Source: Ruminococcus bicirculans (ex Wegman et al. 2014)
Lineage (GTDB): Bacteria; Bacillota; Clostridia; Oscillospirales; Ruminococcaceae
DNA length: 64,000 nt
Assembly (NCBI RefSeq): GCF_000723465.1
Contig: NZ_HF545616.1
Coordinates: forward strand, 1,240,001 to 1,304,000
Direction: 5' to 3'
The position numbers and the translations under genes are program-made. The stretch's first letter is position 1. Each line of letters opens with the position of its first letter. This document shows, piece after piece, positions 34,546-43,384 of this stretch. Below the pieces are notes generated by a model. The model made no database searches and was not told where the DNA came from. It was given only the letters and a program-made list of their open reading frames with translations.

Positions 34546-35736
34546 TTAGTCTTCCATGCCCTTCATGTATTCCACGAACTGCTTTGCAACTCTCGGTGAA
34601 CGTCCTGCTCTTGAAAGCGCATAAGCCTCAGCCTTTTGAAGCACCTCATCAATAGGAGTTTTAAGCTCGTATTGCTTTGCAAGTTTCTCAACTACATCAA
34701 GGTAAATCTTCTTGTCAGGCTTCTGATATGTGACAGTAAGACCAAAACGGTCTGACAGTGAAAGAAGCTCCTGCATAGTGTCTTTGAAGTGTATCTCGTC
34801 ACCCTCTCGTGAGGAGAACGTCTCGTGTACAAGATGTCTTCTGTTTGAGGTAGCATAAATGCAGAGATTGTCCGCAGTTGATGAAACGCTTCCCTCGAGG
34901 ATAGCTTTCAGTGCCGCAAAATCATCATCGTCCTCTGTGAATGAAAGGTCGTCTATGAAGATAATGAACTTCAATGGATTTTTGCTTACCGTTTCTACAA
35001 TGGCTGGTATCTCATGGAGCTGCTTCTTTTTAAGCTCGATAAGTCTTAGACCCTTGCAGGCATATTCGTTTGCTATAGCCTTGACAGTTGAGGACTTGCC
35101 TGTACCGCAGTCACCATAAAGCAGAACGTTGTTGGCAGGCTTGCCTTTCAAAAGCGCAAGAGTGTTGTTTATGACCTCCTGACGCTCACGTTCATAATTG
35201 TGCAGGTCGGAAAGCTTTATGTCATCAGGATATTCAACCGGAACTATCTTTCCGTCTTTGATAACAAATACATGATACTGAGAATAGATGCCGTAACCGT
35301 ACTGACCGATAGCATGTATCCTGTCAGCATATATCTGCGAGAAGTCAAGCTTTTGTGTAGCATATCTCGGCAGAAAGCCGTCATAGTCTATCTTTGAGAT
35401 TATCTCGTCACTTGGTATCTGTGAAAGCTCCTCGATAACGGCAAGCTCGTTTGCAAGACATTCCTCCAAAAGCGCACCTGTCTCCTTGCCTTCTCCCTTT
35501 TTAAGCATAAAAAGGTTTTCATTTTCAAGAACCAGCTTGAGCATATATTCTGTAAGATTATCCGAATATGCAAAAAGCTCAGCCACAAAATCTGAGTATT
35601 TTTCTATAGCCATGTCGCTGTCAGATTCGCATACAGCAAGTGTTTCAAGTAGCTTTTCAAAGACAGGAACTTCATGTAAGCTCTTGAATATTACTAATGT
35701 GTGTGCCTGACGGCAGAGTGCCTTAAAATCGTGCAT
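34546..35736 (-). CDS. DUF815 AAA+ ATPase
   Basis: 396 residues of the DUF815 family: an N-terminal helical part of about 190 residues, then an ATPase domain with Walker A GDCGTGKSS and Walker B FIIFIDDLSF, followed by ATSNRRHLV (sensor I). The protein ends in a small helical domain. The physiological role of the family is not known. ATG 35736 (minus) is preferred; an upstream ATG at 35757 has no ribosome site. It is divergent from the GDSL gene. Confidence 0.85.
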   Translation of the reverse strand: MHDFKALCRQAHTLVIFKSLHEVPVFEKLLETLAVCESDSDMAIEKYSDFVAELFAYSDNLTEYMLKLVLENENLFMLKKGEGKETGALLEECLANELAVIEELSQIPSDEIISKIDYDGFLPRYATQKLDFSQIYADRIHAIGQYGYGIYSQYHVFVIKDGKIVPVEYPDDIKLSDLHNYERERQEVINNTLALLKGKPANNVLLYGDCGTGKSSTVKAIANEYACKGLRLIELKKKQLHEIPAIVETVSKNPLKFIIFIDDLSFTEDDDDFAALKAILEGSVSSTADNLCIYATSNRRHLVHETFSSREGDEIHFKDTMQELLSLSDRFGLTVTYQKPDKKIYLDVVEKLAKQYELKTPIDEVLQKAEAYALSRAGRSPRVAKQFVEYMKGMED

Positions 35737-35775
35737 TATGAACACTTCTTTCTTCATATTTTATATTTATTCTTT

Positions 35776-35805
35776 ATTATACAACATATCATTACTTTTC
35801 GTCAA
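35776..35805 (-). promoter_or_regulatory. Promoter of the DUF815 gene
   Basis: On the minus strand: TTGACG (35805-35800), 18-bp spacer, TATAAT (35781-35776). Confidence 0.7.
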
Positions 35806-35889
35806 CATCTACATTGCACGATTTTAACAAAAAACATTACCGCTTTTTGTAGCTTAAAGCAAAATATTTTTGCCCGTTATGATTTACTT

Positions 35890-35919
35890 TTGTTTTGAAA
35901 AATGCTATAATACTATAAT
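35890..35919 (+). promoter_or_regulatory. Promoter of the GDSL hydrolase gene
   Basis: -35 TTGTTT (35890-35895), 18-bp spacer, -10 TATAAT (35914-35919). Confidence 0.55.
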
Positions 35920-35951
35920 AGACCATTATAGAAATAAAAGGAGAAATGGAT

Positions 35952-37058
35952 ATGACGGACAAAAACGTATCTATCATGAATATCGGCAGTATGGGTTATC
36001 TTCCACAGGTATTCAAAAAGATAGAGAATGAAAAAAAGCTTAACATTGTTTATTTGGGTGGCTCGATAACAATGGGCTGTAATGCTACAAAGACTGAGTT
36101 AAGATATGTTGACCGCAGTGCAAAATGGTGGCAGACGAATTTTCCTGACGCTGAGATAAGCTACTTCAATGCTGGTATTGGTGCAACTACCTCGCAGTTT
36201 GGGGTGGCAAGAGTGCAGGAACACGTCCTTGACAAACAGCCAGACCTTGTTTTCGTTGAGTTTTCGGTAAACGACAGCAGTTCGCCCCTATTTATGGAAA
36301 CATACGAGAGCCTTGTAAGACGTCTGCTGAAAGCTGAGAGCGTCAAGGCGGTTGTGCTTATAAACAATCTTTTTTACGATACAGGCACAAATGCACAGGG
36401 CATACATAACGCTATCGGTCTGCACTATGACCTGCCTATCGTCAGTGTAAGAAACTACATTTTCCCTGAGATACAGCTTGGAAACGTTTGTCTTGCAGAT
36501 TACACAGCGGATATGCTCCACCCTACAGACCTAGGTCACAAGATGATAGCTGATCTTATCTGCAATCTGCTTGATACAGAATATTCATACTATAAGAAGC
36601 TTGGTGCAGAGAAGAAGCCTTCACTTCCTGAGCCATTTACAGCAAGCAGATATGAGGACGCACAGCGTTTTCAGAACTATAGCTGTTCGCCCGTTATGGA
36701 GGGCTTTGAGCCTGATACTCATGCGGCAGAGCAGTGGAGCGATCCATTCAAGGGCGGTTGGATAGCTCACAAGCAGGGAAGTTGTATTAAATTCAACGTG
36801 AGTGGAAGTATTATAATGCTGCAATACAGAAAGACTATCAACAAGCCTGCGCCTGTTGCATATGCTGTCATAGACGGTGACAGGCAGAACAAGGTTCTTC
36901 TTGACGCAAACTTTGACGAGGATTGGGGAGACCTTTGCTGTCTTGATGAGATATACAGCGGAGCAAAGGGAGAACACACCGTTGAGATAGTTATTGACAC
37001 AGAGGGTAAAGAAAATAGCGATTTTATGCTTATTTCTGTCATTACAGCAAACAAATAG
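35952..37058 (+). CDS. SGNH/GDSL-family hydrolase with C-terminal beta domain
   Basis: 368 residues. The SGNH blocks are clear: Ser38 in YLGGSIT, Gly in GIGATTS, Asn107 in VEFSVND, and Asp187-x2-His190 in DMLHP. There is no signal peptide, so it acts in the cytoplasm. Residues about 250-368 form an additional beta-rich domain. Such enzymes deacylate carbohydrates or lipids; a carbohydrate esterase is likely, given the gut-type genome, but this is inference. ATG 35952 is preferred (GGAG 9 nt upstream) over 35946. Confidence 0.85.
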   Translation: MTDKNVSIMNIGSMGYLPQVFKKIENEKKLNIVYLGGSITMGCNATKTELRYVDRSAKWWQTNFPDAEISYFNAGIGATTSQFGVARVQEHVLDKQPDLVFVEFSVNDSSSPLFMETYESLVRRLLKAESVKAVVLINNLFYDTGTNAQGIHNAIGLHYDLPIVSVRNYIFPEIQLGNVCLADYTADMLHPTDLGHKMIADLICNLLDTEYSYYKKLGAEKKPSLPEPFTASRYEDAQRFQNYSCSPVMEGFEPDTHAAEQWSDPFKGGWIAHKQGSCIKFNVSGSIIMLQYRKTINKPAPVAYAVIDGDRQNKVLLDANFDEDWGDLCCLDEIYSGAKGEHTVEIVIDTEGKENSDFMLISVITANK

Positions 37059-37093
37059 AAACGTAAATAAGTGAAAAATTTTACTCGAATCTA

Positions 37094-37122
37094 TTGACTT
37101 TATGACATAACGATTGTATAAT
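37094..37122 (+). promoter_or_regulatory. Promoter of the zinc-ribbon membrane protein gene
   Basis: TTGACT (37094-37099), 17-bp spacer, TATAAT (37117-37122). Confidence 0.82.
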
Positions 37123-37156
37123 AAATATATATTATTAAATTAGGAGGCATTCTCTA

Positions 37157-37528
37157 ATGAACGATTTTTTCAAAATTGCTGACAAGTACCTCAAGCCGGT
37201 AACTACTGGTGCAGGTGTTGTTCTGGGTCTTGCAGTTACATATGCAGCAGGAAGCTATCTTTCAGGTATGAGCAAGCTGTATGGCGGTTTCTACACATTC
37301 ATGTATGTACTGTTCTGGATAGCATTTGTTCTTCTTGTTATCTGCGGCATCTATGCACTTTTTAAGAAGTATGCAGGTTCTGTTCCACAGCAGAACGCTC
37401 CACAGCAGACATATGCACAGCCACAGGCTCAGGCCGCACCACAGGGTGAAAAGTTCTGCCCTACTTGCGGAGGTAAAGTTCCGGCTGGAAATCAGTTCTG
37501 CCCTAACTGCGGCAACAAGATAAACTAA
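37157..37528 (+). CDS. Small membrane protein with C-terminal zinc ribbon
   Basis: 123 residues: two transmembrane segments (about 18-35 and 48-68), a Gln/Pro/Ala-rich linker (about 75-96) and a C-terminal zinc ribbon CPTCG-x10-CPNCG. This architecture is common among Firmicutes proteins of unknown function. It has its own promoter and terminator. A second zinc-ribbon membrane protein (ribbon at the N-terminus) lies at 63357. Confidence 0.82.
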   Translation: MNDFFKIADKYLKPVTTGAGVVLGLAVTYAAGSYLSGMSKLYGGFYTFMYVLFWIAFVLLVICGIYALFKKYAGSVPQQNAPQQTYAQPQAQAAPQGEKFCPTCGGKVPAGNQFCPNCGNKIN

Positions 37529-37548
37529 TCTTAAAGTTTTGCAGATAA

Positions 37549-37578
37549 AACGCCCTTGATTTTCAGGGGCGTTTTTTT
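37549..37578 (+). terminator. Terminator after the zinc-ribbon gene
   Basis: AACGCCCTTGA / TCAGGGGCGTT followed by T7. Confidence 0.9.
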
Positions 37579-37659
37579 GTTAGAAAACGCATAAAATTAT
37601 GCCAAATAGGGAATAAATATGTGCAGTTTGGAAAAAGTGAAAAAATTCTCGAAAACCCC

Positions 37660-37688
37660 TTGACAAATGGGTGGAAAATTGGTATAAT
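37660..37688 (+). promoter_or_regulatory. tRNA-Lys promoter
   Basis: TTGACA (37660-37665), 17-bp spacer, TATAAT (37683-37688); perfect consensus 25 bp before the tRNA. Confidence 0.9.
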
Positions 37689-37712
37689 AATTAAGTCGTT
37701 GCAGGACGATAT

Positions 37713-37788
37713 GAGTTATTAGCTCAGTTGGCAGAGCATTTGACTTTTAATCAAAGGGTCCGGGGTTCGAATCCCCGATAGCTCACCA
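37713..37788 (+). tRNA. tRNA-Lys (anticodon UUU)
   Basis: 76-nt cloverleaf with encoded CCA. The acceptor stem GAGTTAT pairs with ATAGCTC (one G-T). D-arm GCTC/GAGC, anticodon loop CTTTTAA with anticodon TTT at 37746-37748, and T-arm CGGGG-TTCGAAT-CCCCG are all in place. Confidence 0.97.
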
Positions 37789-37811
37789 CTAGGGAAGTAT
37801 CCTTAGTCAAG

Positions 37812-37845
37812 ATCACGCCTTACTTTGTTAGGGCGTGATTTTTTT
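37812..37845 (+). terminator. tRNA-Lys terminator
   Basis: ATCACGCC (37812-37819) / GGCGTGAT (37832-37839) followed by T7. Confidence 0.88.
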
Positions 37846-37932
37846 ATGTCTGTTATATGTGATGATAAAATGGACAAGCAAGTGGTGATGAGCGAGCGAC
37901 CTCAGATTGCCCCTACACTGCATTTATACAAC

Positions 37933-37964
37933 AAAAAAAGCAGCCCCTGTGGACTGCTTTTTTT
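37933..37964 (-). terminator. eno terminator
   Basis: AAAAAAAGCAG / CTGCTTTTTTT around a 10-nt loop, 34 bp beyond the eno stop. Symmetrical, so usable on both strands. Confidence 0.88.
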
Positions 37965-37998
37965 CAAGCTTGTAGCTTGATCCTTATATGACAAAAAA

Positions 37999-39309
<1,311 letters not shown>

Positions 39310-39317
39310 TTAATATT

Positions 39318-39390
39318 ATGCAGACTACCCGAACGCACCACCATTCGGGCTGATGACATTTCGCTCTTGTCATCATAGAGAAGTCTGCAT
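39318..39390 (-). promoter_or_regulatory. Three-way-junction RNA element in the eno leader
   Basis: On the minus strand, ATGCAGACT (39390-39382) pairs perfectly with AGTCTGCAT (39326-39318) and encloses two perfect hairpins: TGATGACA/TGTCATCA (39375-39368 with 39358-39351) and CCCGAA/TTCGGG (39349-39344 with 39333-39328). The element ends about 12 nt before the ribosome site. It does not match the riboswitch families I can recall. Confidence 0.65.
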
Positions 39391-39405
39391 GATCTATTCT
39401 CACGA

Positions 39406-39423
39406 GGTTAGTAGCTACTAACC
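39406..39423 (-). promoter_or_regulatory. Perfect 18-bp palindrome at the predicted eno transcription start
   Basis: GGTTAGTAGCTACTAACC begins about 7 bp downstream of the eno -10 box. It could be an operator blocking initiation, or a stabilising hairpin at the very 5' end of the mRNA. Confidence 0.65.
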
Positions 39424-39429
39424 ACATTT

Positions 39430-39458
39430 ATTTTACCATGCGTGAAGCCGTATGTCAA
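39430..39458 (-). promoter_or_regulatory. eno promoter
   Basis: On the minus strand: TTGACA (39458-39453), 17-bp spacer, TAAAAT (39435-39430). Confidence 0.85.
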
Positions 39459-39658
39459 TCTTAGTTAGGCGTATCTAATATATTTTATAGGTATGCACAA
39501 AAGGTGTACCGCCTGCCGGCATGGCTATTGTCTTTTTGAACAACAGATAAGCTTTGCGAAACTTTTCGTTTGTTATTATTGACAAGCTTTGTGAGAATAT
39601 TCGTTTTGGACGTGATCTTATTTATGCTGAAAACCGCACAAAGCATGGTAGGGTATAG

Positions 39659-39697
39659 AAAAAAGCGGTGCAGAGATCGTTCTCCGTCACCGCCTTG
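39659..39697 (-). terminator. Terminator of the cytidylyltransferase gene
   Basis: On the minus strand GCGGTG (39693-39688)/CACCGC (39670-39665), with an inner GAGA/TCTC stem, then T6. Confidence 0.75.
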
Positions 39698-39706
39698 ATT
39701 TATTTC

Positions 39707-40414
39707 TCATTTCTCACTTAACTCTGCAAGTGCATTCGCCATTCTTAGATCGCTATCTGTGGTTATCTTGAAATTCAATGCGTCCCCGAGGACAAGGTAT
39801 ATATCCTCATAACAAGCTGTAAACACAGAACAAGTGTCCGTCAGCTTTTTATTTTGCTCCTCGCTAAGCGAATAATAATTCCTCCTCAGATCCCCGAGTC
39901 TGAAAGTTTGCGGAGTTTGCGCCTGATAAAGCTCGCTTCTGTTAAGCGTTTCCCTGACCTTTTCGCCGTCAGATCTTATTATGGTATCAGCCGCAGGCAT
40001 ATAAGTTCCGCAGGCGGAATGTTTCGCCATTGCACTTATATTGTCCTTTATTATCTTCTCCGTCACGAACGGTCTAACTGCGTCATGGGTGAGTATTATG
40101 TCCCCCTCATTCTTACCATGTTCAGCGACTATTGCCTCAGCTATGTTCATTACAGTGCCGTTTCTGTCAGCTCCGCCGTCTATAACTCTTACACGCTCTT
40201 TGTCTATCCCGAAGCGTTCAAAAAGCTCGTTAGTGTATTCGTGCCAGTCAGGTTTTATGCCCACATAAGCCATATCTATCTCCTCCACTGCAAGAAACGC
40301 TCTCACTGTTATAACGATAACAGGCACTCCGCCTATCTCTATAAATTGCTTTGGTATAACCGCACTTTTTACCCTAGAGCCACAGCCTCCTGCAACTATC
40401 CCTGCAAATATCAT
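39707..40414 (-). CDS. IspD/TarI-family cytidylyltransferase
   Basis: 235-residue nucleotidyltransferase that transfers CMP to a sugar-alcohol phosphate. Family motifs: GIVAGGCGSR (residues 5-14), IPKQF, THDAVRPFV and a late DSDLRMA. The family contains IspD (methylerythritol phosphate, isoprenoids) and TarI (ribitol phosphate, teichoic acid). Features such as GIKPDWHEYTNEL look TarI-like, but no tar, isp or reductase gene is adjacent, so the substrate is open. AGGAG precedes the ATG. Confidence 0.82.
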   Translation of the reverse strand: MIFAGIVAGGCGSRVKSAVIPKQFIEIGGVPVIVITVRAFLAVEEIDMAYVGIKPDWHEYTNELFERFGIDKERVRVIDGGADRNGTVMNIAEAIVAEHGKNEGDIILTHDAVRPFVTEKIIKDNISAMAKHSACGTYMPAADTIIRSDGEKVRETLNRSELYQAQTPQTFRLGDLRRNYYSLSEEQNKKLTDTCSVFTACYEDIYLVLGDALNFKITTDSDLRMANALAELSEK

Positions 40415-40432
40415 TTTATCTTCTCCTCATAT

Positions 40433-40467
40433 AAAAAAAGTTCGGGACAGCCGTCCGCCCCGAACTT
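40433..40467 (-). terminator. prs terminator
   Basis: On the minus strand AGTTCGGG/CCCGAACT pairing (40466-40459 with 40446-40439), followed by T7. Confidence 0.85.
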
Positions 40468-40485
40468 TATCGTTGTGTATTGAAT

Positions 40486-41631
40486 TTACTTTATGCCGTA
40501 TTTTTTCAGCAGAGCTTCGATCTTTGTGTGTGGGTCGATGACCTGTGAAATTGACTTGTCATGATTGAGTGATGCAATGAAGTAAGCAATGTACTTAGAG
40601 CAGTCTACCTCGTAGAACCATGGGCTTGAAAGCAGCTCAGGAGTTCTGTATGTGAGGTTCGTACCGAATACGCCGTCGATAATGCCGTCAGCATAAGCCT
40701 TGTTGAATGATTCAAGACCATTTGTGAAAATTGGATAAGTAGCATAGCAGTAGATCTTGTTAGCTTTACGCTTTTTAAGCTCTACAGCGATATCCAGCAT
40801 CGACTCGCCTGATGAGATGATGTCGTCGGCAATGAAAACGTCCTTGCCGGCAACGTCATTGCCCATGTATTCGTGAGCAACGATAGGGTTTCTTCCGTCG
40901 ATGATAGTTGAATAATCTCTTCTCTTATAGAACATACCGAGGTTTACGCCCAGAACAGAAGCGTAGTACATATTTCTGTTGATAGCGCCCTCGTCAGGGG
41001 AGATTATCATGAAGTGATCCTTGTCAGGTCTGAAATCTGAAAGGTTTTTAAACATTGCCTTGAGAACCTGATAGGAAGGGATTATGTTGTCAAGACCCAT
41101 GAGTGGAACAGCGTTCTGTACTCTTGGATCGTGAGCGTCAAAAGTAAGGATATTTGAAACGCCCATAGACTGAAGCTCCTGAAGAGCAACTGCACAGTCA
41201 AGAGATTCTCTGTAGTTTCTTCTGTGCTGTCTGCCGCCGTAAAGGGAAGGCATGATGATGTTTATTCTGTGAGCCTTACCGCCTGCAGCCTGGATTATTC
41301 TTTTAAGATCCTGATAATGATCGTCAGGTGACATACAGTTTTCCCTGCCGAAATAGTTGTATGTGCAGCTATAGTTTCCTACGTCGCAGAGAATGAAAAG
41401 ATCGTCGCCTCTGATAGATGACTTGATAAGGCCCTTGCCGTCACCGGAAGAAAATCTAGGACAAACAGCCTCAACAAGGAAAGTATCCTTAACAAATTCG
41501 TTTTCATTAGCCCATTTTGTAAGATAACCATCTACCTTCTTGCCAAGCTCGGAAGCGCCTGCCATAGCAATAAGACCAAGCGGTGCAACTCTTGAGTCAT
41601 TGTCGAACAATACATTGTCAGCATTACCCAT
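40486..41631 (-). CDS. prs: Ribose-phosphate pyrophosphokinase, divergent long form
   Basis: Makes PRPP from ribose-5-phosphate and ATP for purine, pyrimidine, His and Trp synthesis. 381 residues, against about 315 for the standard enzyme. The PRPP-binding loop is DDIISSGESMLD (usually DD-x-IDTGGT) and the ATP region reads SLYGGRQHRR (usually PYARQDRK); DAHDPRVQNAV stands where DLHA-x-QIQGF is expected. These changes put it in a divergent clostridial branch, with function probably retained. ATG 41631 is chosen because GGAGG (41643-41647) lies 11 nt upstream. Confidence 0.85.
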   Translation of the reverse strand: MGNADNVLFDNDSRVAPLGLIAMAGASELGKKVDGYLTKWANENEFVKDTFLVEAVCPRFSSGDGKGLIKSSIRGDDLFILCDVGNYSCTYNYFGRENCMSPDDHYQDLKRIIQAAGGKAHRINIIMPSLYGGRQHRRNYRESLDCAVALQELQSMGVSNILTFDAHDPRVQNAVPLMGLDNIIPSYQVLKAMFKNLSDFRPDKDHFMIISPDEGAINRNMYYASVLGVNLGMFYKRRDYSTIIDGRNPIVAHEYMGNDVAGKDVFIADDIISSGESMLDIAVELKKRKANKIYCYATYPIFTNGLESFNKAYADGIIDGVFGTNLTYRTPELLSSPWFYEVDCSKYIAYFIASLNHDKSISQVIDPHTKIEALLKKYGIK

Positions 41632-41701
41632 TATTATCATATCCTCCAATACTAATTGTTGTCTGACCTCAGGTCAGTACGAAACATACCAATATACATA
41701 T

Positions 41702-41730
41702 ATTATACTTTATAAATCCCGATTTTACAA
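41702..41730 (-). promoter_or_regulatory. prs promoter
   Basis: On the minus strand: TTGTAA (41730-41725), 17-bp spacer, TATAAT (41707-41702). Confidence 0.78.
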
Positions 41731-41811
41731 TAGCTTTTTTGCAAATAATAAATTTTTCTCACTTTTCACAAAAAACACACTGTTACTGCGGCACATTTAG
41801 ACACAAAAATC

Positions 41812-41826
41812 AAGTAAACGTTTGCT
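41812..41826. promoter_or_regulatory. cre-like/LacI-type palindrome between prs and murD
   Basis: AAGTAAACGTTTGCT, a near-perfect palindrome around AAACGTTT. It differs from the CcpA cre consensus WTGNAANCGNWNNCW at one defined position. It is 45 bp upstream of the murD -35. Confidence 0.4.
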
Positions 41827-41870
41827 AACCGCACGACAGGTAAACTTTTTTTGCATATATAAAAAAGTCC

Positions 41871-41899
41871 TTGCGTTTTTGGATAAAATGATATATAAT
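41871..41899 (+). promoter_or_regulatory. murD operon promoter
   Basis: TTGCGT (41871-41876), 17-bp spacer, TATAAT (41894-41899). Confidence 0.72.
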
Positions 41900-41966
41900 A
41901 AAATAGAATAGGTATGTGTGCAGTATATTGCACACAACTGACAGAATTATTGAAGGAGTTAATGAT

Positions 41967-43358
41967 ATGACAAAAGCACAAAGATATTTCATGGAAATAA
42001 AAGATAAGAGAGTAGCGTTCATAGGCACGGGCGTAAGTCACCTTGAGCTTATAAAGCTTTTTCTCTCAAAGGGCATAAGATGCGTTGTCTGCGACAAAAA
42101 GACAGAGGACGAATTTGATGAGCTTATCTATGAGGAGCTTTCCGCAAAGGGCTGTGAGTTCTCATTGGGCGAGCATTATCTTGATATCATCTTCAACTGC
42201 GATATAGTTTTCAGAACACCTGGTATGTACTATAATGATGAAACTATCACAAAGGCAAGAAAAGCAGGCGTTGCCATTACATCAGAAATGGAAACTTTCT
42301 TTGACCTCTGCCCATGCAAGATATACGGCGTAACAGGTTCAGACGGAAAGACTACTACTACTACCCTTATCAGCGAAATGCTCAAAGCCGAGGGCAAGCG
42401 TGTCCATATCGGCGGAAATATCGGCAAGGCTCTTCTGCCTATAGTTGAAACAATGTCAGACAGCGATGTTGCAGTAGTTGAGCTTTCAAGCTTCCAGCTA
42501 ATCTCAATGAGACAGTCGCCAAACGTTGCCGCAATCACAAACATCACTCCAAACCACCTGAACGTTCACGGAACAATGGAGGAGTATATCAGTGCAAAGG
42601 CCAACCTTATCGCTCATCAGAACGGATACTCAAGAACTGTCCTCAATGAGGATAACGAGGAAACAATAAAGCTTGCAGACCTCGTAAGAGGAAAGCTTGT
42701 CACATTCTCCCTTAAGCACCCTGTTCAGACAGGCGCATATCTTAATGACGACGGTATGCTTTGCTACACGGAAAAGGGCAGAACTACAGAGATAGTGCAC
42801 AAGGACGATATAAGGATACCTGGTATCCACAACGTTGCGAACTATCTCACAGCTATCGCCGCAGTATGGGGCGAGGTATCTATCCAGAGCATAGTTCAGG
42901 TAGCAAAGAACTTCGGTGGCGTTGAGCATAGAATTGAATTTGTAAGAGAGATAGACGGCGTTAAGTGGTATAACGATTCTATCGCAACAAGCCCTACAAG
43001 AGTTATCGCAGGACTTAATTCATTCAATCAGAAGCTTATTGTTATCGCAGGCGGCTATGACAAGAAGATACCTTTTGAGCCTCTTGCCGAGCCTGTGAAC
43101 AAGAACGTAAAGATACTCATTCTTCTTGGCGCGACAGCAGACAAGATAGAAAAGGCTGTTACAGAAAGCCCGCTCTATCCTGAAAGCGGTCTGAAAATAG
43201 TAAGAGTAAAGACACTTGAAGAAGCAGTCCTTACAGCACAGAAAATGGCTGAAAAGGGCGATGTTGTCACACTTTCACCAGCCTGTGCAAGCTTTGACCT
43301 CTATCCTAACTTTGAGGCAAGAGGCAGACATTTCAAGCGACTTGTGAACGAACTCTAA
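41967..43358 (+). CDS. murD: UDP-N-acetylmuramoylalanine--D-glutamate ligase
   Basis: Adds D-Glu to UDP-MurNAc-L-Ala in peptidoglycan precursor synthesis. 463 residues from ATG 41967 (AAGGAG 8 nt upstream; an upstream in-frame start would put the ribosome site inside). Mur ligase motifs: ATP loop GVTGSDGKTTTTT (121-133), NITPNHLNVH, and WYNDSIATSPTR with GGYDKKIPFE in the C-terminal domain. First gene of a long same-strand run that extends to 55.7 kb. Confidence 0.95.
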   Translation: MTKAQRYFMEIKDKRVAFIGTGVSHLELIKLFLSKGIRCVVCDKKTEDEFDELIYEELSAKGCEFSLGEHYLDIIFNCDIVFRTPGMYYNDETITKARKAGVAITSEMETFFDLCPCKIYGVTGSDGKTTTTTLISEMLKAEGKRVHIGGNIGKALLPIVETMSDSDVAVVELSSFQLISMRQSPNVAAITNITPNHLNVHGTMEEYISAKANLIAHQNGYSRTVLNEDNEETIKLADLVRGKLVTFSLKHPVQTGAYLNDDGMLCYTEKGRTTEIVHKDDIRIPGIHNVANYLTAIAAVWGEVSIQSIVQVAKNFGGVEHRIEFVREIDGVKWYNDSIATSPTRVIAGLNSFNQKLIVIAGGYDKKIPFEPLAEPVNKNVKILILLGATADKIEKAVTESPLYPESGLKIVRVKTLEEAVLTAQKMAEKGDVVTLSPACASFDLYPNFEARGRHFKRLVNEL

Positions 43359-43384
43359 TTTTATAAAAAGCAGGGATATGTATT

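Noticed and set aside
39318-39458. Fluoride (crcB) riboswitch upstream of eno
   Set aside because: The motif has a compact pseudoknotted fold with conserved loop bases that I cannot find here; the leader shows a three-way junction instead.
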